Origin: Fidelibacterota bacterium
GTDB lineage: Bacteria > Fidelibacterota > UBA8477 > JABMPR01
Assembly: GCA_018650795.1 (NCBI GenBank)
Contig: JABIFG010000117.1
Coordinates: forward strand, 1 to 50,038
Direction: 5' to 3'
Length of the DNA stretch: 50,038 bases
The notes beneath the pieces were generated by a model that saw only the letters and a list, made by a program, of their open reading frames with translations, was not told the origin of the DNA and ran no database searches. This document shows positions 1-9,719 of the stretch, in pieces (the first letter of the stretch is position 1; each line of letters begins with the position of its first letter). The position numbers and the translations under genes were made by a program.

Positions 1-87
1 AAATGTCTTAATTGTGCTTTTTACGAACAATGAATACAGCTTCGCTACAATAGTTATAATAGTAGTATATACAATATATTAGAGGTG

Positions 88-172
88 TACCCGGGGCCGG
101 AATCGAACCGGCACGCCTGTTTAGGGCGAGGGATTTTAAGTCCCTTGTGTCTACCAATTCCACCACCCGGGC
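88..172 (-). tRNA. tRNA-Leu (anticodon UAA)
   Basis: Read on the minus strand this folds as a class II tRNA of 85 nt. The acceptor stem GCCCGGG (172-166) pairs with CCCGGGT (95-89), with one G-U at the end and discriminator A at 88. The anticodon loop CTTAAAA gives UAA, and a long variable arm with a CGCC/GGCG stem and a normal TTCGATTC T loop are present. The 3' CCA is not encoded. It reads UUA/UUG leucine codons. Identification rests on the cloverleaf and the long variable arm typical of Leu tRNAs. Confidence 0.95.
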
Positions 173-189
173 CAAACGGTAAGTCTTCT

Positions 190-231
190 GAATAACGAAT
201 AATGAACCAAGAATATCGAATATCGAAGGAG
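190..231 (-). repeat. degenerate heptamer array, six units
   Basis: On the plus strand this reads as six 7-nt units in register: GAATAAC, GAATAAT, GAACCAA, GAATATC, GAATATC, GAAGGAG. Every unit starts with GAA and the other four bases drift. It begins 17 nt upstream of the 5' end of tRNA-Leu. It is the opposite orientation of the TTC-type arrays at 246-294, 6680-6707 and 13314-13369. Confidence 0.6.
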
Positions 232-245
232 CCATCATTCGGTTA

Positions 246-294
246 CTTCATTATTCTGAATTCTCAAATCTCAAATCGATATTCAATTTTCAAA
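246..294 (+). repeat. degenerate heptamer array, seven units
   Basis: Seven 7-nt units in register: CTTCATT, ATTCTGA, ATTCTCA, AATCTCA, AATCGAT, ATTCAAT, TTTCAAA. Positions 3-4 of every unit are TC. It shares a 14-nt stretch (254-267) exactly with the array at 13343-13356 and points away from the array at 190-231. Confidence 0.6.
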
Positions 295-337
295 GAGGCG
301 TGGGTCCGTCGACGCTCTTCGAGCTATGCCGGGACGC
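295..337. repeat. hairpin-rich element starting with a copy of the tRNA-Cys 3' end
   Basis: Bases 295-306 (GAGGCGTGGGTC) repeat exactly bases 404-415, which hold the 3' end of tRNA-Cys. The rest contains the palindrome CGTCGACG and a GCTC/GAGC hairpin and ends in GGGACGC. It may be a small mobile-repeat remnant or chance. No gene is seen here. Confidence 0.35.
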
Positions 338-404
338 ACAATGATGAGAATTAGTTACTTTGATCCAAATTGTGGATCATTAAATAAAACTCTCAGCAAA
401 CCTG

Positions 405-479
405 AGGCGTGGGTCGGATTCGAACCGGCGAATGATGGTTTTGCAAACCACTCCCTTAGACCAACTTGGGCACCACGCC
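405..479 (-). tRNA. tRNA-Cys (anticodon GCA)
   Basis: Minus-strand cloverleaf of 75 nt. The acceptor GGCGTGG (479-473) pairs with CCACGCC (412-406), with U73 at 405, the discriminator typical of cysteine tRNAs. The anticodon loop TTGCAAA gives GCA, and the T loop TTCGAAT is standard. CCA is not encoded. Same strand as the tRNA-Leu but about 230 nt away, so probably separately transcribed or widely spaced. Confidence 0.95.
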
Positions 480-717
480 ATATAAAAGCCGCGCAATATA
501 GTCTGACACAATTCCCATGTCAAACCTTAGAGAGGTGAGATTTAACCCTCATTCAAATATTGTCTTCATGCTCAACCAAAATCAAATAATTCTGAGTAAT
601 ATGATATGATATTCGTATTCCTCTTAACCTTTTCATAATTATGTATGTCGAAGGTCCTATGTAACCGATTGAAGGATCCACCTTCTTTACGTGAGTGATT
701 ATACAGGAGTGTCGATT

Positions 718-3186
718 GTGATCATAAGGATCAGGAAAATTAATAAGTATACCATAATTACATTACAGATAATATTGCTATTCATGGGCTCTGATTTGAC
801 CTATGCCAAATCGAACACGAATGACATTAATGGCTACGTATCTGATACGCAAAATGGTGAGACCTTACCCTATGCTAATGTGAGTCAAGTGGGTACAAAT
901 CGTGGAACAACAACTAACTCAGATGGCTATTTTGTGCTGACCGATGTGCCCGTGGGTCCCTGTTCTCTTCAAGTGAGCTATATGGGATATGAAAATCTGA
1001 AGTTTGGATATTTTGTGGAGCCTGTGGGCCTAGAACCGCTTGAGCTAAAACTAATACCGAAATCCATTGGCGGTGATGAAGTTGAAGTTTACGCTGAACG
1101 TTATGAGCTGATCAAGATTTCTCAACGGACAAGTCAAGTTACGCTGTCGCCCAGAGATCTTCAGATATTACCTAACTTTGGCGAAGTCGATATTTTTAGA
1201 TCCTTACAGCTTTTACCTGGAGTTAGTGGGATTAGCGATGGGAAAGCCGGTCTATATGTCCGAGGTGGCACTCCAGATGAGAATATGGTTATGTATGATG
1301 GAATGACCATCTACCACGTCGATCATTTTTTTGGTATGTTTAGTGCATTCAACCCCGAGGCTGTCAAAGATGTCCAATTTTATAAAGGGGGATTTCCAGC
1401 AAAATATGGTGGTAGACTCTCAAGTGTGGTGGAACTCACCGGTAAGGAGGGGGGTAATGAAACCAATTATGCTGTCGGTCTGAACCTGCTCTCAGCAAAT
1501 GTATTGGCTCAATATTCTTTCTGGGAAAATAAGGGAAGTTGGCTGTTATCTGCACGGCGTTCCTACAATGATCTTATCGAAACTCCGACCTATCAAAGTA
1601 TCTATGAGTTTGCTACCGGGGATGAATCCCTGGCAGAAGCCGCCCAAGGTAAAGCGGGTGGTGGAGGGATGGGATCAGGTGCCATGCAAGCCTCAGTAGT
1701 TCCCAGCTTTTACTATTTTGATGTCAATTCTAAGCTTACCCTTAAACCAACCACACAGGATAAAATCAATTTCAGTCTATATTCTGGTCGCGATTACCTG
1801 GACAAGTCTCAGGAAATGGCCATGCAGGGTAGCTTGCGGAATAGTGAGAGTTCCCAATTCAATACCCGGGTTGATGAGAACTATACGGACTGGGGGAATC
1901 TGGGCGCAAGTCTTCGATACTCACATCAGTGGAGTTCGAGAGGCTTTACCAGTCTCCTTTTATCGGGATCGGAATATACCAGCAGTTATTCTCGAAATTT
2001 GAGTTTTGGAGATGCCAACGTTATTGGGACTGATAGTTCTGGTTCTACCCGAGGTCTGGGTGGTTTTGCCCAGGATGAGTCAAATACTGTACTGGATTAT
2101 ACCTTCAGGTTTGACAATCAATGGCAGTGGACCCCATTGCATAAGCTTGACTTTGGCATTCTACACAGCGATGTCAAGACAGACTATGCTGCCAGCATCA
2201 GAGACACGATTGAGATATTAGCTGTAGCCTCAAAATCCAAAACCACTGCAGCATATATACAGGATGAATGGAAAGTGACCTCCCGGTTGAATGTGACAAT
2301 GGGCTTGCGCTCCACCTACGATCGGAACACCCTGCAAAACTATTTCGCCCCGCGATTTAATTTTGATTGGCACTTTGGGAGGTTCCTCACTTTGAAAGGT
2401 GCCTGGGGAAAATACTATCAATTTATCAATTCGATTGAGAATGAGGATGTGCTCCAGGGAAGTAAGAACTTTTGGCTTTCCGCTGATGAAAACATTAAAC
2501 CCAGTGAGTCCTCACATAGCATTCTGGGGTTCGCCTTAGAAAATAAAGGCTATCTGTTTGATGTAGAAGGGTACTACAAGGAGAGTGAGAATCTGGTTGA
2601 ATTCAATCGCCGCTTTCAGGATCAGGCTGACTACCTCAATTACTTCTATTTTGGTGGCGGGATTGCAAGAGGAATTGATTTCCTGTTACAGAAAAAGCAA
2701 GGTGCCTTTAATGGGTGGATTGGATATACCCTGGGATCTGTTGAGTACACATTCCCTAACTTGAATGAAGGGATTGCCTTTCCAGCTACACATGACCGTA
2801 CCCATGAGCTAAAACTTGTGAACAATTACTCGAGAGGGGCTTGGAGTTTGTCATCTACTTACATTTTTGCCACTGGACGAGCGTATACAGCCCCAGAAAG
2901 TCAATACTTTTTGGAAATGCTGGATGGCTCAATTTTCAGTTATATCCATGTCGGTGATAAAAATGCCTATCGACTTCCTGATAGTCATCAATGGAATATT
3001 AGTGTGTCGCGGAAATTTGAATCACAGGGCTGGGATTGGGATGCAGGTCTGTCCATTTACAATGTCTTGAACTATCCGAATGTCGTCTATCGAGACTATG
3101 ACCTTGACACAAATCCCATTGTTATTACCGATGTGAATACCCTGGGCTTCACGCCAACACTTTACATCAAAGCAAATTTGAAATAG
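718..3186 (+). CDS. TonB-dependent outer-membrane receptor with carboxypeptidase-like N-domain
   Basis: About 822 residues. It imports a substrate across the outer membrane using TonB energy. After a signal peptide (hydrophobic run about 11-25, cut near TYA-KS) comes a carboxypeptidase-regulatory-like beta domain (NDINGYVSDTQNGETLPYANV onward). Next is a plug with the motif YVRGGTPDENMVMYDGM, followed by a 22-strand-type barrel ending in an aromatic-rich C terminus. The frame is open from 691, but a GTG at 718 is preferred because AGGAG at 705-709 lies 8 nt upstream and the resulting signal peptide is normal. The next gene, 8 nt downstream, is a DUF4249-type lipoprotein; this pair is common in Bacteroidetes-like genomes. 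The substrate is unknown. It lacks the LDDDVAW and DPTNDLTPA motifs of the two receptors at 28067 and 33512, so it is a different subfamily. Confidence 0.88.
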   Translation: MIIRIRKINKYTIITLQIILLFMGSDLTYAKSNTNDINGYVSDTQNGETLPYANVSQVGTNRGTTTNSDGYFVLTDVPVGPCSLQVSYMGYENLKFGYFVEPVGLEPLELKLIPKSIGGDEVEVYAERYELIKISQRTSQVTLSPRDLQILPNFGEVDIFRSLQLLPGVSGISDGKAGLYVRGGTPDENMVMYDGMTIYHVDHFFGMFSAFNPEAVKDVQFYKGGFPAKYGGRLSSVVELTGKEGGNETNYAVGLNLLSANVLAQYSFWENKGSWLLSARRSYNDLIETPTYQSIYEFATGDESLAEAAQGKAGGGGMGSGAMQASVVPSFYYFDVNSKLTLKPTTQDKINFSLYSGRDYLDKSQEMAMQGSLRNSESSQFNTRVDENYTDWGNLGASLRYSHQWSSRGFTSLLLSGSEYTSSYSRNLSFGDANVIGTDSSGSTRGLGGFAQDESNTVLDYTFRFDNQWQWTPLHKLDFGILHSDVKTDYAASIRDTIEILAVASKSKTTAAYIQDEWKVTSRLNVTMGLRSTYDRNTLQNYFAPRFNFDWHFGRFLTLKGAWGKYYQFINSIENEDVLQGSKNFWLSADENIKPSESSHSILGFALENKGYLFDVEGYYKESENLVEFNRRFQDQADYLNYFYFGGGIARGIDFLLQKKQGAFNGWIGYTLGSVEYTFPNLNEGIAFPATHDRTHELKLVNNYSRGAWSLSSTYIFATGRAYTAPESQYFLEMLDGSIFSYIHVGDKNAYRLPDSHQWNISVSRKFESQGWDWDAGLSIYNVLNYPNVVYRDYDLDTNPIVITDVNTLGFTPTLYIKANLK

Positions 3187-3194
3187 AGATAATC

Positions 3195-4010
3195 ATGAAA
3201 AAACTTACCATATTTATTGTACCTGTATTAACCCTCCTGTTAGCCTGTAGCGAAGGTACTCCGGTTATTCCTGACGAGGAAATGGTAGCCGTATGGGCTT
3301 ATGTGTATGTAGGTGAAGCCTTAAATGATATCAAGCTGACGTCAACCATAGCTCTGGATGAGGTGAGCGAAATCGCACCCGTCATTTCTGGTGCTGAGGT
3401 TGAAGTCGTTACCGCAAATGGTGGGTATATCTGCAGGGAAGATACTTCACAGCCTGGGATTTATTACTATCCCGGGAGTGATCTTTCGCTCTCTGCTGGT
3501 GACACAATATCACTAAATGTAGTAAGTGAAGATCATATTATCACCAGCACCACAACAGTACCATCACAGCCAGTGAACGTTTCAATCTCACAGACAAGTA
3601 TCACATTACCAGATTTTTCTGATCGTGAATCGCTACGAGGATGGCGTGAGTCAGGAACTGCTGATATTAGCGTCAGTTGGGACAACCCAGACGATGATTG
3701 GTATTACGTGACCCTGAATAACATTGATGCCAATCCTCAAGAGATTAATAACTTTTTCTCCGAACGAATGCGGGAGATTATATTGCCTCCCATCCAAGAT
3801 GATCATTATATGGTTCGAATGCCTAATTTTACCCATACGGGCTTGCATCGAATTACTATTTACAAAGTAAATTCTGAATACGTTGATCTCTATGAGTATC
3901 GAGAGCAAGACTCTCGGGATCTTCAGGAACCGCTCACTAATATTGAAGGTGGACTGGGAATATTCACAGCATTTAACAGCAGTAGTGTCACCTTTACGGT
4001 TTCAATTTAA
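3195..4010 (+). CDS. DUF4249-type surface lipoprotein
   Basis: 271 residues. The N terminus MKKLTIFIVPVLTLLLAC ends in a lipobox, with cysteine 18 as the lipidation site. The mature part has the layout of DUF4249: a WAYVYVGEALNDIKL stretch, then a GAEVEVV..NGG..C segment, then beta-rich sequence. The family is unstudied biochemically but usually sits beside a TonB receptor, as here, where the start lies 8 nt after the receptor stop. I infer a surface-exposed partner of that receptor, comparable in position to SusD but unrelated in sequence. A strong bidirectional terminator follows at 4207-4236. The family call is moderately sure; the lipoprotein call is firm. Confidence 0.75.
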   Translation: MKKLTIFIVPVLTLLLACSEGTPVIPDEEMVAVWAYVYVGEALNDIKLTSTIALDEVSEIAPVISGAEVEVVTANGGYICREDTSQPGIYYYPGSDLSLSAGDTISLNVVSEDHIITSTTTVPSQPVNVSISQTSITLPDFSDRESLRGWRESGTADISVSWDNPDDDWYYVTLNNIDANPQEINNFFSERMREIILPPIQDDHYMVRMPNFTHTGLHRITIYKVNSEYVDLYEYREQDSRDLQEPLTNIEGGLGIFTAFNSSSVTFTVSI

Positions 4011-4089
4011 ATCTATCCACCATTTCAATCGATATGGACCAGGTAGGCGGGAAAACATGCTGTAATACACATCCCACCTTGAGAATCTC

Positions 4090-4162
4090 TCGTCTTCTCC
4101 CTTTCGGGCTTCGCCGTGGTGCAGCAGTGAGACGAAACGGATAACCCACTCCCCGTAGGGGA
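4090..4162. other. hairpin-forming intergenic DNA
   Basis: Between the lipoprotein stop and the groEL terminator. TCGTCT at 4090-4095 pairs with AGACGA at 4130-4135, and TCCCC at 4150-4154 pairs with GGGGA at 4158-4162. The inner segment carries CGCCGTGGT, which also occurs in the hairpin region near 14398-14406. No ORF is convincing. Possibly a degenerate intergenic repeat family. Confidence 0.35.
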
Positions 4163-4206
4163 CTAAAAATATCTCTGCATCCCAAGCGCTCTTCGCCGTT
4201 AAACAA

Positions 4207-4236
4207 AAAAAGGCCGATCAAATGATCGGCCTTTTT
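4207..4236. terminator. bidirectional Rho-independent terminator
   Basis: Perfect hairpin with arms GGCCGATCA (4212-4220) and TGATCGGCC (4223-4231), a 2-nt loop, five A before and five T after. The symmetric A/T tracts suit the convergent arrangement: the lipoprotein operon from the left and groEL from the right. Confidence 0.9.
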
Positions 4237-4257
4237 CGAAAAGCTAGAACGGTAAGC

Positions 4258-5928
<1,671 letters not shown>

Positions 5929-5978
5929 TTAATAATTGTCAGCATAAACTGACTTATAATATTCAAATAATAGCTCTA

Positions 5979-6005
5979 TTAGCACTCAGACCTTTAGAGC
6001 GCCAA
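5979..6005 (-). promoter_or_regulatory. CIRCE operator (HrcA site) of groEL
   Basis: Plus-strand TTAGCACTC, 9-nt spacer, GAGCGCCAA. The known CIRCE consensus is TTAGCACTC-N9-GAGTGCTAA; the first arm is exact and the second matches 7 of 9. It starts directly after the -10 box of the groEL promoter, so HrcA would cover the transcription start. No hrcA gene is in the window. Confidence 0.88.
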
Positions 6006-6034
6006 ATTATATTCAGGTTACAATATGAGTCCAA
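6006..6034 (-). promoter_or_regulatory. sigma70-type promoter of groEL
   Basis: On the minus strand TTGGAC (6034-6029), a 17-nt spacer, TATAAT (6011-6006). The spacing is ideal and the -10 is the exact consensus. The start point is expected near 5999, inside the CIRCE. The remaining stretch up to the dut stop (6035-6217) holds no gene or clear signal that I can see. Confidence 0.85.
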
Positions 6035-6217
6035 GTAAAAATCAGTTAAAAAGGTAGAGGCATTATCATTTATAAAGTAAATAATAACAGCCATATAAGT
6101 TGAGAGCATCGCTTTTTAATGACAAAGAAGTACATCAAAGCATTTGGAAACATTTAGGATAAGTTGAAGCGATTGAAAGAATCAGTCCCGACCACAATTT
6201 ATTGCGAGCTTAATAAA

Positions 6218-6655
6218 CTAATTCCCGGTACTGCCAAATCCTCCCGTTCCACGACTGGTTTCACTAAGGCTTTCCACCAGTTCAAAGGTGATGGGAGAAC
6301 CATCCATTGCAACCAGTTGAAAGAGACGATCTCCTGCAGATACCTGGTAATCTTCGGTCTTGATATTGTCTACCATCCCTATGATCTCACCACGATATCC
6401 GCCATCTATTAAGCCAATTGAATTTGACATCCTTAACGGGGTCTTAGAGATACTTGAGCGGGGCATGAGGTAGTAGGGTTGACCCCCGGCAGTTTCGCAG
6501 GATATTTGCAGTTTTAAGGGTACGGTTTCACCGGCTTTGATGATCTGGTCTTCCATAATGAACAAATCGAGGCCAGCATCACCGGCATGATAGTGTCCAT
6601 GCTGCTCATACTGCTCACGGGATACTGGATTATGTGGTCGAATTCTTATATGCAT
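6218..6655 (-). CDS. dut: dUTP diphosphatase (dUTPase)
   Basis: 145 residues, the usual size of a homotrimeric dUTPase. It hydrolyses dUTP to dUMP and pyrophosphate, keeping uracil out of DNA and supplying dUMP for thymidylate synthesis. All five family motifs are present: AGDAGLDL (24-31), PRSSISK (65-71), GLIDGGYRGEI (81-91), GDRLFQLV (108-115) and the C-terminal RGTGGFGSTGN (135-145) that closes over the substrate. The start ATG has GGAG five bases upstream. The motif 3 aspartate is present; the residues after it are GG. It lies downstream of the GH3 fusion gene on the same strand with only about 50 nt between, so the two are probably cotranscribed. Confidence 0.95.
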   Translation of the reverse strand: MHIRIRPHNPVSREQYEQHGHYHAGDAGLDLFIMEDQIIKAGETVPLKLQISCETAGGQPYYLMPRSSISKTPLRMSNSIGLIDGGYRGEIIGMVDNIKTEDYQVSAGDRLFQLVAMDGSPITFELVESLSETSRGTGGFGSTGN

Positions 6656-6679
6656 CTCTACTCCAACTGGTTTAAATTT

Positions 6680-6707
6680 CTTCTAACTTCTAACTTCCAA
6701 CTTCTTA
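6680..6707 (+). repeat. heptamer array, four units, overlapping a stop codon
   Basis: CTTCTAA, CTTCTAA, CTTCCAA, CTTCTTA in perfect 7-nt register. The last unit contains the stop codon of the gene at 6705-9689 (minus strand), so the array abuts and enters the end of the reading frame. Confidence 0.7.
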
Positions 6708-9689
6708 ATGAAGCAGCCTATACCACCAAGAATTGCGGCGTCGTTCTTCTTTAATCCAGCGCTCACGCCATTCCAGGCCAGGTGTTATTTCTGTAAAGCC
6801 TAAACTTTCATATACCCCTGCATGCACTCGCTGACGCCAATCAAAATAGTTGGGGTATTTATAACTACGATTTGGGTGTACAGCATTGGTTAACAAAATG
6901 ACAAACATTTGGTTGTCCGGGTCGATCCAGATGGAGGTTCCGGTGAATCCTGTATGACCAAAACTATTGGCGCTTAAATAGACACCCCCGGAACTAGCCT
7001 CAGAAGGACTATCCCATCCGAGACAACGAGAGTTTTCCTTTTCCAGCATGTTTGCCCGTTGCGTAAACAATTCAATAGTTTCCGGTTTAAAAATGACGGT
7101 ATCACCCAGTGTGCCCTTATTCAGCATCATCTGGGCAAATCTGGCCAGATCAATTGATGTGGCAAAGAGACCGGCATGGCCGGTAATTCCACCCAGGGAA
7201 TGAGAGTTTTCATCATGGACGAAGCCATGCACCAGCATACTGTCCAGTTCACTGATTTCAGTAGGGACAATTTGATCCAGTTTTTGATCGGGTAGATACC
7301 CCGTTCCATACATAGCCAGGGGTGTAAATATGACGCTATCAGTGAAGGTTTTTAAATCAGTCCCGGCTAGTTTTTCAAGCACTTTCCCCAGAGTAATTAG
7401 TCCAATATCTGAATACATATACTTTGTGCCTGGCAATGTATCTAGTTCAGCTTCAAGCACGCTATCGACCAGGGCTTTCTGGCTGGGAGCTTCCATGGTG
7501 TAAAATTGCTTGAAGGGTTTCATCCCAGCTGTGTGAGTCAACAGGTTCTTTACCGTTATGGTCTGCTTCAAGGAATCAATGGTTGAATCAGGTCCGGCAA
7601 ATTCTGGAAGATAGGATACTACCGTTGTGTCAAGATCGAGTTTACCCTCCTCATATAGCTTCATGGCTGCAGAGGTAGTGGCTATAACTTTGGTAACTGA
7701 TGCCAGATCAAAAATATCCCCACGGTAGGTGCGCCTGTCGGAATCGTAGGTATGTTCGCCAAAGTATTCGTGTATAAATATTTGACCATCTTTGGCTGCC
7801 AGAAGGACACCACCTGGCCAGGCATTTTCCTCAAGAGCTTGGTTTACATATGGCATGATCCTGCCCGGGTCAGATCCAATGTCCTCTGGAGCTACATGTT
7901 GCAGAATCGTAGGCAGGAGGCGGGACTTGACCTGGGTGGTCACACGGGCAAAGGGAATTCCGGTTCTGGTTAAGCCATCGCCACGCTTGGCTATGTCAGG
8001 AATGGTGATGGGAAGTTTACCGCTGATATTTGCTCTCCCAACCAGTGCTTTTGCCACTGCTCGTTGCATCTCAGATTGGTTGCTGTAGGCGACGAGGTAG
8101 GTGGGAATGCCTGGGAAAGCCCGGATTAAGTATGGAGTGCCAAAACTTGTTACAATCATGTTGGGAGTCTTGCGGGATAGGGAATCAACAAAATCGCTTT
8201 GGAGGAGGGGTAGGAGTACACGGTCCTTGTTCATCTTGGTGCGACTGAAAATATTCACAATTACATCAGCTGAATCAGGGATGCTTGCCAGAACATTATC
8301 ATAGGTGGTGGCAAGATCTGTATTATCCAATATCCAGGCTGAAGAATTATTAAGCGATCTCTGTAAATCGGTCTGAATAACTGATCTATCATGATCATGA
8401 TCCCAATCCCGAATATCAACAATATAGACATGTTGGGAGTCATTGGCATTGACTGGCACCAGGTTCAGACTATCCCTGATCAGGGTAATGGCTTTACTCA
8501 TTATCTCACGGGACACAGATTTATTGTGTTGTGTACCTAATCTTGCCTGCATATCAGATAGACTCAAAGTTTTCTTTTTGTTCAGACCTAGCTTTTCCTT
8601 GAGGGTCAGAATCCTGAGGACTGATTCATCAATACGAGATTCGCTGATCAAACCATCTTTGACAGCTTCTTCAACCCAGTCAATTGAGCCTGTGTAATTT
8701 CGATTCTGAATAATGATATCAGAACCAGCTTTTATTGTCTGAATCAAGGCATATCGATCGGGATAGTGCTTGGTGATACCACCCATGGCCATAGCATCGG
8801 TGATGATTGCGCCTTTGAAGCCTTGTTTTTTTCTCAAAATATCATGTAGCCAGTAAGGGGAGAGGCTGGATGGAATACCAGGTTCCATCTGAAAATCACC
8901 AGCATCCAAATGACCCACCATCACCAGATCTACACCAGCATCGATGATGGCCTGAAAAGGTTTGAGCTCAACATCCCACAGACGTGCAGAATCCGAAGGA
9001 ATTTTAGCCAGAGAGATATGTGAATCCGTCTGTGTATCACCATGCCCGGGATAATGCTTGGCAGTCGACAACATGCCCTGTGACTGTAGACCCCGCATGA
9101 AGCTGATGGCATAACGCGAGACTTCATCAGGATCCTCGCTGAAGGCCCGGGTGTTAATAATAGGATTAGACGGATTGTTATTTACATCCACTACTGGAGC
9201 AAGAGCTAAATGTATCCCCAGGGCACGTCCTTCTTCTGCTGTGATGCGACCTGCTTCAAAGGCTAGCGTTGGGTCACCCGTAGCGGCAAGTGCCATGGGC
9301 CAGGGGAGCTGAGTTCCTGCACCAAACCTTGCCTGAAGACCGTATTCAAGATCTGCCTGGACCATAATCGGTACCATGGATCGCGATTGCATTTCATTGA
9401 GGAGTGTTAGCGCTGAAGCGGTTTCACCCCCCCAGACATGCAAAAATCCAATACCATCAGATTCGAGCAGGTTATCAATTTCCTGCCAGCGGGCTGATTC
9501 GGCTGACAAGTAACCCAGTCGCATGGAATAAACCATCATCTGAGAAATTTTTTGCCGAAGCGTAAGTTTCTTTAGAGTTGACCGCACCCAGGGTGAAGAA
9601 TCCACACTGGCAGGTTGACTACTGCATGTAATCAGTACCAACGTTGCAATGAATGTTGCAGTGAGTTTAAAATTCCGAGAATAATTCAT
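6705..9689 (-). CDS. GH3 beta-N-acetylhexosaminidase fused to a serine beta-lactamase-like domain (lipoprotein)
   Basis: 994 residues. The N terminus has a hydrophobic signal with lipobox LVLITC, so it is probably a periplasm-facing lipoprotein. Residues about 35-380 are a NagZ-type GH3 domain with the signature KHYPGHGDTQTDSH near 211-224, whose Asp-His pair acts as acid/base, and IITDAMAMGG, where the nucleophile aspartate resides. A GH3 C-terminal alpha/beta domain follows to about 590. Residues about 605-990 are a class C beta-lactamase/penicillin-binding-protein-like domain with SVTK near 662, YSD near 758 and HTG near 911. The same fusion is known in Bacteroidetes and is thought to work on peptidoglycan or its fragments. 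The ATG has AGGA six bases upstream. The linked roles (GlcNAc release plus peptide hydrolysis) are inference. Confidence 0.9.
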   Translation of the reverse strand: MNYSRNFKLTATFIATLVLITCSSQPASVDSSPWVRSTLKKLTLRQKISQMMVYSMRLGYLSAESARWQEIDNLLESDGIGFLHVWGGETASALTLLNEMQSRSMVPIMVQADLEYGLQARFGAGTQLPWPMALAATGDPTLAFEAGRITAEEGRALGIHLALAPVVDVNNNPSNPIINTRAFSEDPDEVSRYAISFMRGLQSQGMLSTAKHYPGHGDTQTDSHISLAKIPSDSARLWDVELKPFQAIIDAGVDLVMVGHLDAGDFQMEPGIPSSLSPYWLHDILRKKQGFKGAIITDAMAMGGITKHYPDRYALIQTIKAGSDIIIQNRNYTGSIDWVEEAVKDGLISESRIDESVLRILTLKEKLGLNKKKTLSLSDMQARLGTQHNKSVSREIMSKAITLIRDSLNLVPVNANDSQHVYIVDIRDWDHDHDRSVIQTDLQRSLNNSSAWILDNTDLATTYDNVLASIPDSADVIVNIFSRTKMNKDRVLLPLLQSDFVDSLSRKTPNMIVTSFGTPYLIRAFPGIPTYLVAYSNQSEMQRAVAKALVGRANISGKLPITIPDIAKRGDGLTRTGIPFARVTTQVKSRLLPTILQHVAPEDIGSDPGRIMPYVNQALEENAWPGGVLLAAKDGQIFIHEYFGEHTYDSDRRTYRGDIFDLASVTKVIATTSAAMKLYEEGKLDLDTTVVSYLPEFAGPDSTIDSLKQTITVKNLLTHTAGMKPFKQFYTMEAPSQKALVDSVLEAELDTLPGTKYMYSDIGLITLGKVLEKLAGTDLKTFTDSVIFTPLAMYGTGYLPDQKLDQIVPTEISELDSMLVHGFVHDENSHSLGGITGHAGLFATSIDLARFAQMMLNKGTLGDTVIFKPETIELFTQRANMLEKENSRCLGWDSPSEASSGGVYLSANSFGHTGFTGTSIWIDPDNQMFVILLTNAVHPNRSYKYPNYFDWRQRVHAGVYESLGFTEITPGLEWRERWIKEERRRNSWWYRLLH

Positions 9690-9719
9690 TGAGTGTCCTG
9701 AACGAAATTGACAATATGC

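Noticed and set aside
8-238. Minus-strand ORF of 76 codons at the window start
   Set aside because: It runs straight through the tRNA-Leu gene and the heptamer array; no protein character.
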